A program made the position numbers and the translations under genes. Shown in pieces: positions 22,091 through 32,747 of a stretch of DNA of 51,768 nucleotides (positions within the stretch are counted from its first letter, which is position 1; each line of letters opens with the position of its first letter). The notes beneath the pieces were generated by a model. That model did no database searches. It had not been told where the DNA came from and saw only the letters and a program-made list of their open reading frames with translations. Source of the stretch: Polysphondylium violaceum (Eukaryota; Evosea; Eumycetozoa; Dictyosteliales; Dictyosteliaceae); the NCBI GenBank assembly GCA_000277445.1, contig AJWJ01000113.1, positions 1 through 51,768 on the forward strand. The letters are read 5' to 3'.

Positions 22091-23584
22091 ATGACATCCA
22101 ACAAGAAAAGAAAGGAGAGCGAACCAACTACAGTTAAAACACCAGTTGTTAAAAAAGAACCAACTCCTCCACCAAAATCAAATTTAAAGACTCCAACCCC
22201 CACTACCACCACCACTACATCAAATACTAATAACAATAATAACAATAATAAATCAACAAAAGAAATAACCCAAGTTATCTCTGTAGGTTGTTATGAAAAT
22301 TCAATTCTTGGATACGAAGCTTTACTATTAAAAGACCATAAAGAATTGCAAAATCCCGATGGCCTCTTAGAGGTCCATCTTTCACCCATCTATGGTTATT
22401 CCTCGCATTCTGGTTGTATTAAATCATTGTCAGCTTGTAAAAACACTCTTGTTAGTTCAAGTACTGATGAAACTTCAAAGTAAGTGATGACGATATTATT
22501 GTTAGCAAATCATAGCAACAACAAATCACTAACTCTACACTATCATAGGGTATATAATTTACAGTTAAAAAAAGAAATGGGTACATTATCAAAGCATGAA
22601 GGTTACATTACATGTACAGAATTTTACAAAAACACACATATGTTGGCAGGATCGATGGACAAGAGCATTAGTGTTTGGAGAGTTAGTGATTGGGAATGTC
22701 TCAAGGTAATGACAGGACCCAAAGGTGCTATTAATGCAATCTCTATTCATCCAACTGGTAAAGCTGCATTGAGTGTTTCTAAAGATAAAAGATTATTCCT
22801 TTGGAATTTAAATACTGGCAAGGCTGCATTCTTTACAAAGTTTAGAACTGAGCCATTCTTGGTTAAATGGTCTCCATCTGGTGAACATTATGTTGTAGTT
22901 TTTAGTGACAATGTTACTATTTTTGATAAAGAAAGCAAAGAACTCTTTGTTTTACCATTTAAACAACAAGTACTTGCTGTAAAGTTTTTTGATGTATGTA
23001 TTACCAATGTGTGATTATATGATTATGTTTTAGTGTATACTAATATAATATTATTATAACTATAGGATGATAATTTATTAGTTGGTGGAGAAGACAAAAT
23101 TATTTCAGTGATAGAATATAAAAAAGGTAAAGTTGTAAAGACATTTGAAGGCCACGATAATAGAATTAAAGGTTTAGAAACTTTATCATTCAAATCCTGT
23201 AAAAAACCCTATATTGTCAGTATTTCTTCCGATGGTAATGTAGTCATTTGGAATATAGATTCAATTTATCCAGTAGGTTTGGCTGAAACTGGAGGTTTTA
23301 GATTAACTACCTTGTGCGTTGGACCTGTTGAAGTTGTAGCAGAAGATTATGATGATGAATACGATGAGGAGGTTGATCAAGATTATGATAGTGATGATGA
23401 AGAAGGTACACCAAAGAAACTTAAAGTTAAAGTAGAATATTCTTCTGATGAAGATGAAGAAGAAGATGAAGAAGATGAGGATGAAGAAGACGATGGTGAG
23501 GATGGTGAAGAAGAAGAAGAGGATGAAGAAGAAGAAGGTGATGAAGATCAAGATGAAGAGGATGAAGAAGATGAAGACCAATAA
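22091..23584 (+). CDS. pak1ip1: PAK1IP1/Mak11 WD40 ribosome biogenesis factor
   Basis: Three exons: 22091-22479, 22549-22993 and 23066-23584, giving 450 residues. After a basic, Pro/Thr/Asn-rich leader (1-60) the WD40 propeller starts with the family opening SVGCYENSILGYE. Repeats follow with SSTDETSKVYNL, GSMDKSISVWRVSDWECL, IHPTGKAALSVSKDKRLFLWNL, WSPSGEHYVVVF and SSDGNVVIWNI, close to animal PAK1IP1 in order and wording. The C-terminal 90 residues are almost all Asp and Glu, as in many nucleolar factors. Yeast Mak11 and human PAK1IP1 act in 60S subunit assembly; the human protein also binds p21-activated kinase. Both splice joins fall inside the propeller and restore conserved residues. 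Confidence 0.9.
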
Positions 23585-23658
23585 ATATTATTTATTCATT
23601 CAAAATATCATGTACTTGTTGTTTTTAATGATTACAATTTATTTGTTTATCTATACAT

Positions 23659-24330
23659 TTAGTTTAATAATAAGGGTGATGATTCTTGCACCATATCATC
23701 ACCCCCACCAAGAGTTACAAAGTCATCGATGTTGTTATTTATATAGCTGTAGTTTATAATCTCTATTTTTAAATTAAACAAAAACTTTTTAATCTTTTTT
23801 CTCTTTCTATCATAGTGATCCTTGATCAGGCATCGCTCTAGTACAAATACAATGTGTCTGGTGTTTGTATACTGTTCATTGAACTTCTTTGTCAGGTCAA
23901 TAAATAGCTTTTCTCTATTTCTAAATAAATAAATCAAAAGTGAAATCAAGAGTAGAATTAAAAATACAGCGACCCCGGAGACTACCCAAATGGTCAAATG
24001 ATGGGGATCCTTTGTTTTAAAAAGCAAAAAAGACTTTAAACGTATGAGGATACCTATAGAGATAATAACAAAGATAATCAACCCTATCAACCATGGCAAC
24101 ACACCCGTCTTTCGATAGCCTTTACTATATTTCTTTAGAACCTTTTGAAACTCCTCCTCTGACAGATACCCCGCCAACTCAACCCGATAATCTTTTTTAT
24201 AATGACTAAAGAATCCATATTTATCATATTCTTTTTTAATTTTTAATCTTATATTCCTATCACTACTACTAAAACTAATACTATCTCTATCTATATTACT
24301 ACTACTACTACTACTGTTGTTACTGTCCAT
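23659..24330 (-). CDS. Two-helix membrane protein, unrecognised
   Basis: Single exon, 223 residues, convergent with PAK1IP1 and only 74 bases from it. A Ser/Asn-rich start is followed by a charged segment (EYDKYGFFSHYKKDYRVEL, LSEEEFQKVLKKY). Two strong membrane helices lie at about 79-98 (LPWLIGLIIFVIISIGILI) and 113-135 (LTIWVVSGVAVFLILLLISLLIYLF). Then come a basic cytosolic domain and a C-terminal acidic dileucine-like end (QESSPLLLN), which could be an endosomal sorting signal. No family is recognised. The hydrophobicity pattern and codon use support a real gene. Confidence 0.7.
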   Translation of the reverse strand: MDSNNSSSSSSNIDRDSISFSSSDRNIRLKIKKEYDKYGFFSHYKKDYRVELAGYLSEEEFQKVLKKYSKGYRKTGVLPWLIGLIIFVIISIGILIRLKSFLLFKTKDPHHLTIWVVSGVAVFLILLLISLLIYLFRNREKLFIDLTKKFNEQYTNTRHIVFVLERCLIKDHYDRKRKKIKKFLFNLKIEIINYSYINNNIDDFVTLGGGDDMVQESSPLLLN

Positions 24331-24547
24331 CTATATAAAGGTGAGGTTATGTGTATCGGGTATTTGATATAGAAAGCATTGCGTATTGTGTAAAATAAAA
24401 TATCTTTTTCAAAAGTAAAAAAATATAAATTTTGATGATGGTGCAAAGATGACAAGGGTTCTAAATTATTTCCCAATGATAGTGTTTTCATATTTACAGA
24501 TAATAATAATACTTTATTAATAAAATAATAGATATACCTATTTCTAT

Positions 24548-25431
24548 CTACTCTTGTTGTAGTATAATTCTTGAACTTTTTTTAAGATTATCGACTAACC
24601 ATGCCATACCCTCTTCCAATCCTTGTCTATAAAACAACAGTAATAAGAGTATATTAGTATCTATATTTAATTACATTTGATATCTATGTATCTCTAATTA
24701 CCCTTTTAAAGCCACTAAAGATTGTAATTGAATACTTCTAGATATAAAAATTGGTGCTGTTGTTGTGGTGGGTGATGTTGTTGACGACGACGATGATGAT
24801 GCTGCTTGATTTGATAGACTTGTTATAGATTTAAATATTGATGATAAAAACTCAATCGACTCTGCTTCTTTGAGATCTTGTTTGTTGAAAAATAGTAAAA
24901 TAGGTACATCTTGAAGTTTTTCATGTTTTATAATGGCTTCAAGTTCATCTTTAGACTCGTCAAATCTTTCTTTGTCTGATGAATCAATTACATATATAAC
25001 TGCATGAACGTCTGCATAGTATTTATCCCAAATTGATCTTAATTGACTTTGACCACCTAAATCCCAAAATACTAGTTTAACTTTTTCATATACAATTCTA
25101 GCAACTATTGTATCGCGATTAGGATAAATACTCGATATACTGTGTGTTGAATGAAATACTATACATACTATTTAAACCGACTGTAGGTATAATGTTTTGA
25201 TGAGGTAAACCTGGAGTTTTAGTATATTTAGTTTTAATTTCTTCTAATAACGTCTATATCAATATAAATAGTATGTATGTGCGTGTTAATAACATGAGCA
25301 CGTGATATAAATCAAGTAATGAATACAAGTATAGTTACAGTTTTACCAGCATGATCTAAACCTAATATTAGGATGAAATACTCTGTTTTACTGAATAGAT
25401 ATTTCCAAAACCCATATATTAATCCAAACAT
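24548..25431 (-). CDS. arfrp1: ARFRP1 (yeast Arl3-like) Golgi GTPase
   Basis: Four small exons: 25339-25431, 25169-25253, 24702-25104 and 24548-24626, total 219 residues. The start MFGLIYGFWKYLFSKTEYFI matches the N-terminal helix of ARF-related protein 1. G1 is GLDHAGKT, with intron 1 directly after the Thr. G2 is IPTVGLNI, split by intron 2. G3 is WDLGGQ, G4 is NKQD, and the C-terminal helix has GQGLEEGMAWLV. Spacing between GLN and FWDLGGQ equals that of human ARFRP1 only with the acceptor at 25105. A Ser/Thr-rich insert (about 153-175) is peculiar to this protein. ARFRP1 recruits Arl1 and golgins at the trans-Golgi. No N-terminal Gly for myristoylation, as expected for this family. Confidence 0.88.
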
Positions 25432-25643
25432 AGAAATTCAATGTTGATATATAAAACATATATGTTTTTATAAAATATATTTTTTTCTAAAAAAACACTT
25501 TTGTGCACACACAACATTTGTGTATTTGCAGAAAATAGATCACCCGATTTGTTAAACAAAAAAAAAAACATACACATGGTACCATTTACAGACATTTAGA
25601 TTGAATGAATTTTATTTACAAATAAAAAAAAGAGAAACAGCCA

Positions 25644-26724
25644 TTATAATTTCTTGACTGCGCCCATGACATTGCTTTGGTAGGGTAACTGGACAGAGAC
25701 GACTTTGGCTCTCTTGGCCATATCCAAGAGGGTGGTGATGTACTTCATGCCAATGATGTATTGGGTGGGCTCAATGTTGTACTCTTGGAGTGCGTCGCCA
25801 ATGATTTTGATACTCTCGGCCTCGGCTTGAGCTTGGATGATCTTGGACTCGGCGTGTGCACGGGCAGTGATGATCGACACTTGCTGGGTGCCCTTGGAGA
25901 TAGAGATGGTGGCTTGGGAATCACCCTCGGCTTCGGTCTTGGTTTGTTCACGGAAACCCTCGGCAGAGATGATGTTGGCTCTTCTCAATCTCTCTGCGGC
26001 AATTTGTTTGTGCATGGCCACTTGGATGGATCTTGAGGGCAAGATCTCGAGGATTTCGGCCTTGAGTAACTTGAAGCCCCAATTCAAAAACACGGGACTA
26101 ATCTTTTGCGACAAGATCTTGTTGATCTCTTCTCTCGAGGCACAAGTGTCATCCAGACCCATGTCACCAATAATCGATCTGAGTGTGGTTTGCACCAACT
26201 TTTCCACACAGAGGGCCAAGTCATAGACCTCGTACACTGCTCTGATGGGATCTACGATTTTGTAGATCAACATTGGATGAATCTTGATCTTTACATTATC
26301 TCTTGTAATGATTGACTGCAATGGGAAATCCATAACAGATTCTCTAACATCGATTCTTTGGTAGGATTTTTGAAATACCTTGTAGTTCTTTTTACCTTGA
26401 GTGACATCTATATTTGAGTCATAATATGTTTCTGTGTATCTCCATAACAATGGTCTAATAGTATCTAAAAATGGTACCAATACATGAATACCATGATCCA
26501 ACTATAAAATATTATATTGGTTAATTATTATTGCCATCAACATCTGCTGATAAATAAATATTTACTTTTCTATGGAATCTTCCTAATCTTTCTACAATTA
26601 CACAGGTACCTTGTTCTACAACAATGATTTTACCAATTAATCTAAAAATATATAATAAAACTAAAAAACCAACAAACGCAGCTAAAACAATCAATGAAAT
26701 ATCAGATTTTGAAAATTTCACCAT
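25644..26724 (-). CDS. SPFH/stomatin-like membrane protein
   Basis: Two exons, 26566-26724 and 25644-26501, phase 0, 338 residues. A membrane helix at about 9-31 (ISLIVLAAFVGFLVLLYIF) precedes the SPFH domain, which starts with VVEQGTCVIVERLGRF. The middle has MDFPLQSIITRDNVKIKIHPMLIYKI, and the end has the helical AERLRRANIISAEG and QAQAEAESIK repeats of flotillin/stomatin proteins. It is closest in form to the stomatin/paraslipin group. SPFH proteins make ring-shaped oligomers that organise membrane microdomains or chaperone proteases. With a classical N-terminal membrane anchor and no clear presequence, plasma or internal membrane is likelier than mitochondria. Exon 2 is strongly C-ending in codon use. 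Confidence 0.88.
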
Positions 26725-27128
26725 TTTTTAATATATTTATGATTATATATATAAACACACAGTACAAATATATATGTGTGTGAGTGTTATTTTATCTTTT
26801 CTATAATTATCTATAATCACAAATATCCAACGTTTTTATAAATTTAGAAAAAAAAAAAACAATAAAAAAGTTTTTTATAAAAAATAAAAAAAAACATTTA
26901 TTGAATAAATATCCCGGATATGGGAGAATATTGCTTTGAAACTAAAGAATCACAATATATGACTGGGATGATACTCAATCTGCAGATCATTGATGTTAAG
27001 AATGTCTTTGTAGTATTGTTGACAAACCCATTACATCCTTTTTAATCAAATAAACAAATGATGATCAATTGATAACTTTCTTTCTTATACTATTAATAGG
27101 CACAGTATATTGTATTGCTGCGTTATGA
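26725..27128. other. Intergenic with composition island
   Basis: Between the SPFH gene (-) and the end of the GTPase-LRR gene (-). The outer parts are A/T runs; 26911-27045 is an island richer in G and C (see separate entry). Confidence 0.5.
26920..27045 (+). other. Candidate small ORF or small RNA
   Basis: A 41-codon frame runs from ATG 26920 to TAA 27045, starting MGEYCFETKESQYMTGM and ending TNPLHPF, with ordinary codon use. The same island folds partly (TCCC-GGATAT-GGGA at 26912-26924) and ends in a T5 run that could stop RNA polymerase III. The minus strand is also open over the same stretch. Either reading is possible; neither is recognised. Confidence 0.3.
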
Positions 27129-29325
27129 TTAACATTTATTTAACATTGTTTTAATTTGCTTTAAAGTTATATTTGATATTTCAATATTATTTGATAAATC
27201 TAATTTTTTAAATGCTATATGACTACTGCTGCTACCGCCACCACTACCACTATTACCAATATTATTATTAATGTTATTTACTTTACTTGATGATAATTTT
27301 GAATCAATAGAGGATAATAAATATAAACCACCTTGATCTTTGATAATATTGTTTGATAGATCAATTGATTCAATTGTATTATTAGACTTTAACATTTGGG
27401 AAATGGATTGAGCATTATCATCAACGAGTGCATTCTTTGATAGGCCTAAATGTAAAAGTGTATCATTTTGTGAAAGTGATTGGAATATTAAATTTGAAAA
27501 ACTTGATAATTGATTATCATTTAAAATTAAACTTTTTAATTTCATAGATTGAATAAATTCTATAGATATGTTATTATGAGATATTAATATTAGATACATA
27601 GATCTATATATACAACGACTTACCAATTAAAATACTCTTATGTTTAATACTTAGATTATTAGTTGATAAATTTAAATTTAAAATTGAAATGGAATTGTTG
27701 ATTGCTTGCAAGAGTTCGGAAAACAAGGCTAAATCTAGTTGACCGAGGTTGTTTGATGAGAGATCCAGTGTCTCTATGGTACCATTCCAGAGTAAAGATT
27801 GAATCGTTGCATTTACCAATAGCTTTTGTTCCTCTTTTAAAAGACAAGATAAATCCAATTTTGTAAACAAACCATTTACATTTCCACTGCTGTCGTAACC
27901 AAATCTAGATTCAAACTTTTTGTTGTCAACAACCAGCGATTCCCTGCCAAAATGTTTACAGTATTCTCTAAAACACAATAAAAAGTCTGCCCTTGATCCA
28001 CTGTTGATTCCTTCAATGATTGGTATATTTACGTTACACATGGTCTTAAAACTCTTGATCAAGTGTTCACGATAGTCTAACAACAAGATAAACTCACTGG
28101 TGGTTGAACCGCTAGTGCTGTTGGATGAGACTCCCGCTGTTGTTGAGGATAACGATGATGACAATGTTGATGTTTTACGCTTAAATTCAATTCTTTTGGG
28201 ATGATATTTATCTACAACTATACAAAAACTACCATTACTGTTGCTGCTGCTGTTATTGCCGCCACTATTGCCACTACCGCTTGTCTCATTTTCATCTAAA
28301 CTATTGTTACTATTACTGTTACTGTTGTTGCCACTGCTATTTAAATTCACTAGATTATTATCCTCTTTAAAGAATAGTGTTCTTCTCGAAAGCAACTTGT
28401 TAAACAAACCATTGTTTGAAGGCTCTATTATAATCTTTAATGGCTCCAATTTCACAACAATGGTAGCTGGTGTTGGTTTAAATGATCTCTCGATGCAAGT
28501 GTAGTTAAAGTTTTTCAAGAGATTAAATTCAGGCGATGTCATTACATTTGGCAAGCCAACAGTGTCACCCTCCTCTTGATAGTCGTCAAATTCGCAAAAG
28601 CTTGGCAACGAGGGTCTATTGTCGCTGGCCAAAATTGTAGTGGTGGTCACTGCTGTATTGCTGAGACCGTTGGTCGATGAATTCAAACTATTGTTTCCAC
28701 TACTTGTATTGCTGTTGCCTGCAGAAGAGTAGTTTAATGAATTTTGAATCTTTTCAATACGTTGATTACTCTTGAGTGCATTGATCATGGTGGTGATGTT
28801 TTGCGATATCGCTTGAAAGGGTCTGTGTATATTGTACCCTGTACTTGACGATATCTCACACCAAAACACATTACCAATCTCTGATTCTGAACAAGCTTTG
28901 GCCAATTGTTCTTGAGATACTTCTCTTTTTGGAATGTTGCTGTTGCTGCTACTATTACTATTACTATTACTGTCTACTTTATTTGCAACGATTAAAAACA
29001 AACTACCAACTGCCACATGACTCTTTGTCTTTGACAATAGATCAAATGCTTTTCTAAAAGAGTCTCTATTGTTTACATCAAACATTACAATGATACAATT
29101 TGAACCAGATACATAAAATGGCAACAATCCATTAAGTCTGTCATGGCCACCAATGTCCCACAACTCTATATTCAATGTCAATGTTTCATAATGTATTGTA
29201 TGTAATGATCTATTGGCTCCAAAAGTTGATGTTTCATCAACCAAACATTGTCCTGTAGAAAACTTTTTAACAAATGATGTTTTACCAACACCTTTTTTTA
29301 ATATTCAATATTAATATTCTATCTA

Positions 29326-29356
<31 letters not shown>

Positions 29357-29957
29357 TATACATACCACTACTACCTAAAATTGTACATTTTATATTTGAA
29401 GAATATCTATTTTTATCAATATATTTTAATGATTTCAACATTATACCAAGTTCATCTTTAGAGAAATCTAATGAACTACTACTTATTGATGTTGTGATAG
29501 TATAGTCTGCTCTACCATTTAAAGTAGGTGAACTATTTATATTATTGTTACTAGTACTATTATTACTATTACTAGTAGTACCACTATTGTTGTTGTTATT
29601 TAAATTACTAATATGGGGTTTTGAATCTTTTGCCTCCTCTTTTCCTTTTTCCTCTTGTTGTTCTTGTGGTTTTTGATTTTTAATATAAATATTAATTTTA
29701 TCACTACCACTATTTAAAATTCTTTCACCCCCAATTACTATGTTTTTATTAGTATTATTACTATTTGTGGTGGTGTGGTGTGTTTTAAAAGATATAGGTT
29801 TGGCTGGTGATGAAATTGATCTGTGTTTACTATGTATATTATTACTGTTATTATTTGATACTGATGTAGTATCATTTATCATCATTGTCGTCATTGTTGT
29901 CGTCGTCGTTGTATGCATAGATGGTATGATTACTCTCTCTATGTATTCATTTCCCAT
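27129..29957 (-). CDS. Rab/Arf-like GTPase with PH-like region and LRRs
   Basis: Three exons: 29366-29957, 27624-29291 and 27129-27559, total 896 residues, starting at ATG 29957. Residues 1-190 are low-complexity Thr/Asn/Ser. A small GTPase follows: P-loop GSSGVGKTS at 195-203 (codon 198 split by intron 1), G3 WDIGGHDRL with Asp243, G4 NKVD at 301-304 and a plausible G5 (EISSSTG). The position equal to Ras Gln61 is His, so hydrolysis may be slow. A middle region of about 450-630 alternates beta-like strands and Ser/Asn loops and may be a PH-type fold. From about 680 on there are leucine-rich repeats (IETLDLSSNNL, LHLGLSKNAL, SIDLSNNIIKDQG, FKKLDLSNNIEI). There is no COR domain, so it is not a Roco protein. 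Function unknown. Confidence 0.82.
29327..29356. repeat. (ATCT)n microsatellite in intron 1
   Basis: Thirty bases of tandem ATCT inside the first intron of the GTPase-LRR gene, which interrupts the P-loop glycine codon. Confidence 0.9.
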
Positions 29958-31155
29958 CACACACTTTAACTCTAGGTTTTACAAATGAAAAAAATCTATG
30001 AGGGAGGGAAAATAAAAAAACTCACATAAATGAAAAAAAAGAAAAATATTTTGATTTTTATTTATTATTATTTATTTATTTTTTTTGTACAAAAGGAATT
30101 CCTAAAAATGGAAGATTGTTTGGTTTAAATTTCGAGGCTGTTATTATTTTCAGTGACTGATAAACTCAAGTTCTCTTGCATACAAATTTGCGCTCTTGTT
30201 CTCTAAAGAAAAGCTCAATAATTATTAATTAATTAATAAAAAAATCAAAAGTGATCAAATCATTACAAACTATCTAATAATATCTGTGTGTAGGTAAAAA
30301 AAGATAAAAAAGGTAAATAAGAAAGTGTAGAGAAGCATTACTGTAAAAATTGATCAAAAAAAATCTAAATTTTTTCCACACAATGGAAATCGAACTTTTG
30401 TGTAAAAAAAAATCTAATTTTTGATTGTGGCGCACAATAAGATTGATTGGTAGAAAATATATTTAAAACTCATAGATCAACACACAATGAAATGATTTAC
30501 TAAAGATATTTATAATCAATCACACTCAGAGTGTGTTCCCGAATTATGTACCAACAGTTATTCTTTCAAAACTCTGCCGCTAAGTTTTTAAAACAACAAA
30601 TTAGTTGTGAGTGTTTTTCAAAACTGTGAAAAAAAAAAATCTCTGCCTTGTGCGTCGCTTGATTCTTGTTTTTTTTTTTCGTAAAAAAATATGATATTTT
30701 GAAGGAGTTTTATGCGATGGTCAGGTCGATTTTCAATGATTCAAAAACCCTATCAAGACTGAAAACACCTTTTATACCATTTTTTTCTTTTTTTAATTTA
30801 TTTAAATTTAAAATAATTTGATGATAAGGACTTTTTCTTCTCCTGTGTTCGGCAAGTGAGGTCCTCTTCTGTCATTTCAGCACGTTATTTTTAGAAAGCA
30901 TTGAACAAATTGTTTGATTAGTTTATCGATCCCACTCTCTCGTTATTATAATCTTTTTCAACAACTTTGTACAACAACAATTATTTATTTATTTATTACA
31001 TCACCTTGTATTTTACATACATAACATTGTATTCCTGTTTTTTTTTTTTTTTTTTCTTCTTTTTCAAAAGCAGATATATAAAATAGATATAGATACTAAC
31101 AAAAAAAAAGAGATAGAGACACAATAAGAAAAAAAAAAAAAAAAAAAAAAAATAG
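29958..31155. other. Large divergent intergenic region
   Basis: About 1.2 kb between the GTPase-LRR gene (-) and the seven-helix gene (+). It contains poly-A/T tracts, GC-richer patches (30515-30590, 30835-30890) and a 15-base palindrome CACACTC-A-GAGTGTG at 30521-30535. It probably holds the missing first exon of the seven-helix gene, but I could not place it. Confidence 0.45.
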
Positions 31156-32181
31156 TTGGTACCTCTAAATGAAATATCAAGAGGATCATGGTTACTTTTC
31201 GGACAAAGTTTAGCTTATGTGCCTATATTTTTTATTCTACTCTATCATATAAATATTGAAGTCAAAAAATGTAAACAACAATTTACAAATTTAAAAAGAC
31301 TCAAAACCATTCCATTTCTAGTGTTTACTTCTTGTGCAATTGGTGTGGTATTTAGAATAGCAACAGGATTTCTTGCATTTCCTTGGGATGTGTCATCGGT
31401 GCATTACAATAGATGGGTGTTGGCCCTCTATGCTTGGGCAGTTCAATTCTATTGTTTTGAATTTTACTTTATCGCCCTACTTTGGATCAAGTTGGCCGTA
31501 GTTTATTTCAATGGAAAAGACTTGCCATTGAATAGAATTAAAATGATTGATGGCATTATATTGGGAAATATCATAGTGTCACTGATATTCCACACTGGAT
31601 GGACTGTGGTGGATTTGGTCATTTTTGATAAAGCCGACATGGACGCCATATGGAGAATATACTTTTTGGCATCAGTGTTGCTCTTGTCAGTCGGTCTAGG
31701 ATACTTTGGTCTGAAACTCTTGTATCTATTGTCAAAGACATCCAAAGGTATCGATGGAGTATTAATGGCCAAGATTAAATATATTCTCTGCTTGACAACA
31801 TTCCTCGGTGTTTATATTTGGACACTGAATTTAATATTCTTAATTCATGCAAAAAATGAACCCCTCGAAGATTGGATCAATTTGTTGATTTTCATTGCAG
31901 AATTGGTCAACTGTTTTATGACACAATTTATTTTAGGTAGATCCTCAGTGTGCATCAGATTAAGAATTCTAATGGGATGTCCTGAAATGATTGATGACAC
32001 TAGTACAAATGCATCTGAAATGAATGCATCTGGTCCAGCCTCAACCATTGAGATATCTTTGGATGCCTCCTCCATTTCGACAAACAGAAACAATAGTCCT
32101 TTCCCCAGTACAATTGAATTTGACAGAGTTGGATTTTCAGTCGATAATAATAACAATAATAATCCTGATTACCAATCATAA
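31156..32181 (+). CDS. Seven-helix protein, TOM1/THH1-like (5' end unresolved)
   Basis: The open frame begins right after AATAG at 31151-31155 with TTG, and there is no in-frame ATG until deep in the protein, so 31156 is best read as an exon start after a splice acceptor; the first exon is not identified. The 341 visible residues hold seven membrane helices (from SWLLFGQSLAYVPIFFILLYHI to WINLLIFIAELVNCFMTQFILG) and a Ser/Thr/Asn-rich cytosolic tail. The layout and aromatic third helix (WAVQFYCFEFYFIALLWIKLAVVYF) resemble the THH1/TOM1/TOM3 domain of plant tobamovirus-multiplication proteins, which are vacuolar GPCR-like proteins. A divergent GPCR is the alternative. Confidence 0.6.
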   Translation: MVPLNEISRGSWLLFGQSLAYVPIFFILLYHINIEVKKCKQQFTNLKRLKTIPFLVFTSCAIGVVFRIATGFLAFPWDVSSVHYNRWVLALYAWAVQFYCFEFYFIALLWIKLAVVYFNGKDLPLNRIKMIDGIILGNIIVSLIFHTGWTVVDLVIFDKADMDAIWRIYFLASVLLLSVGLGYFGLKLLYLLSKTSKGIDGVLMAKIKYILCLTTFLGVYIWTLNLIFLIHAKNEPLEDWINLLIFIAELVNCFMTQFILGRSSVCIRLRILMGCPEMIDDTSTNASEMNASGPASTIEISLDASSISTNRNNSPFPSTIEFDRVGFSVDNNNNNNPDYQS

Positions 32182-32747
32182 CATTTTATTTATCTATATT
32201 TGTAACAATAATAATAATAATCGAAACAATCATTAATGATCATATAATATTTAATCATTTATCTCTATATATGTATAAATCAACTCATTCTCATGCCTTT
32301 TTTTGTTTTCATAAAAAAGGCCCTCTATCCTCCGATTATATAATATGTATGCATATATATAATATACATAAATATAATAATACAATATAATAAACAAATA
32401 AAATGTGTTTTTAGTCTTTATAGTAGAGTATCTATTCAATGAATCCTAATATGACTGATGGGTAAAGTGGGGAAAAAAAAAATCTAAAAAAAATAAAAAA
32501 AATAAAAAAAAACATGATTTGAAATGGTGAAAGAGTTTGAGAAAGATTTGAAGATTTTTCTCGTTTGGGGCAGATAAGATTATCTTTAGTCAAAGAAACT
32601 CGCACACAATCAACAAACTTGTTCTTTTGTTCTTTTTCAGAATAGGAATAGATCAAGATAGATAGATAGATAGATAGATCACAATATAATATATATTATA
32701 TATTGTCTATATATAAACAACATATACTACATATGATAGATTAAAAT
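32182..32747. other. Intergenic, CLC gene promoter
   Basis: Holds poly-A runs, a GATA-type tandem at 32657-32679 and a TATATATTATATAT stretch just before the CLC start. Nothing coding seen. Confidence 0.5.
32657..32679. repeat. (GATA)n microsatellite
   Basis: Almost six tandem GATA units about 70 bases upstream of the CLC start codon. Confidence 0.85.

Noticed and set aside
23303-23759. Open frames in both directions across the acidic end of PAK1IP1
   Set aside because: They are shadows of the GAA/GAT repeat coding for the acidic tail: poly-Phe/Ile/Leu on one strand and poly-Lys/Met in the other frame.
25105-25168. A 25- to 29-base intron 2 in ARFRP1 using the ACACAG acceptor
   Set aside because: Too short for this genome. 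The acceptor at 25105 gives a normal 64-base intron and the exact family spacing between GLN and FWDLGGQ.
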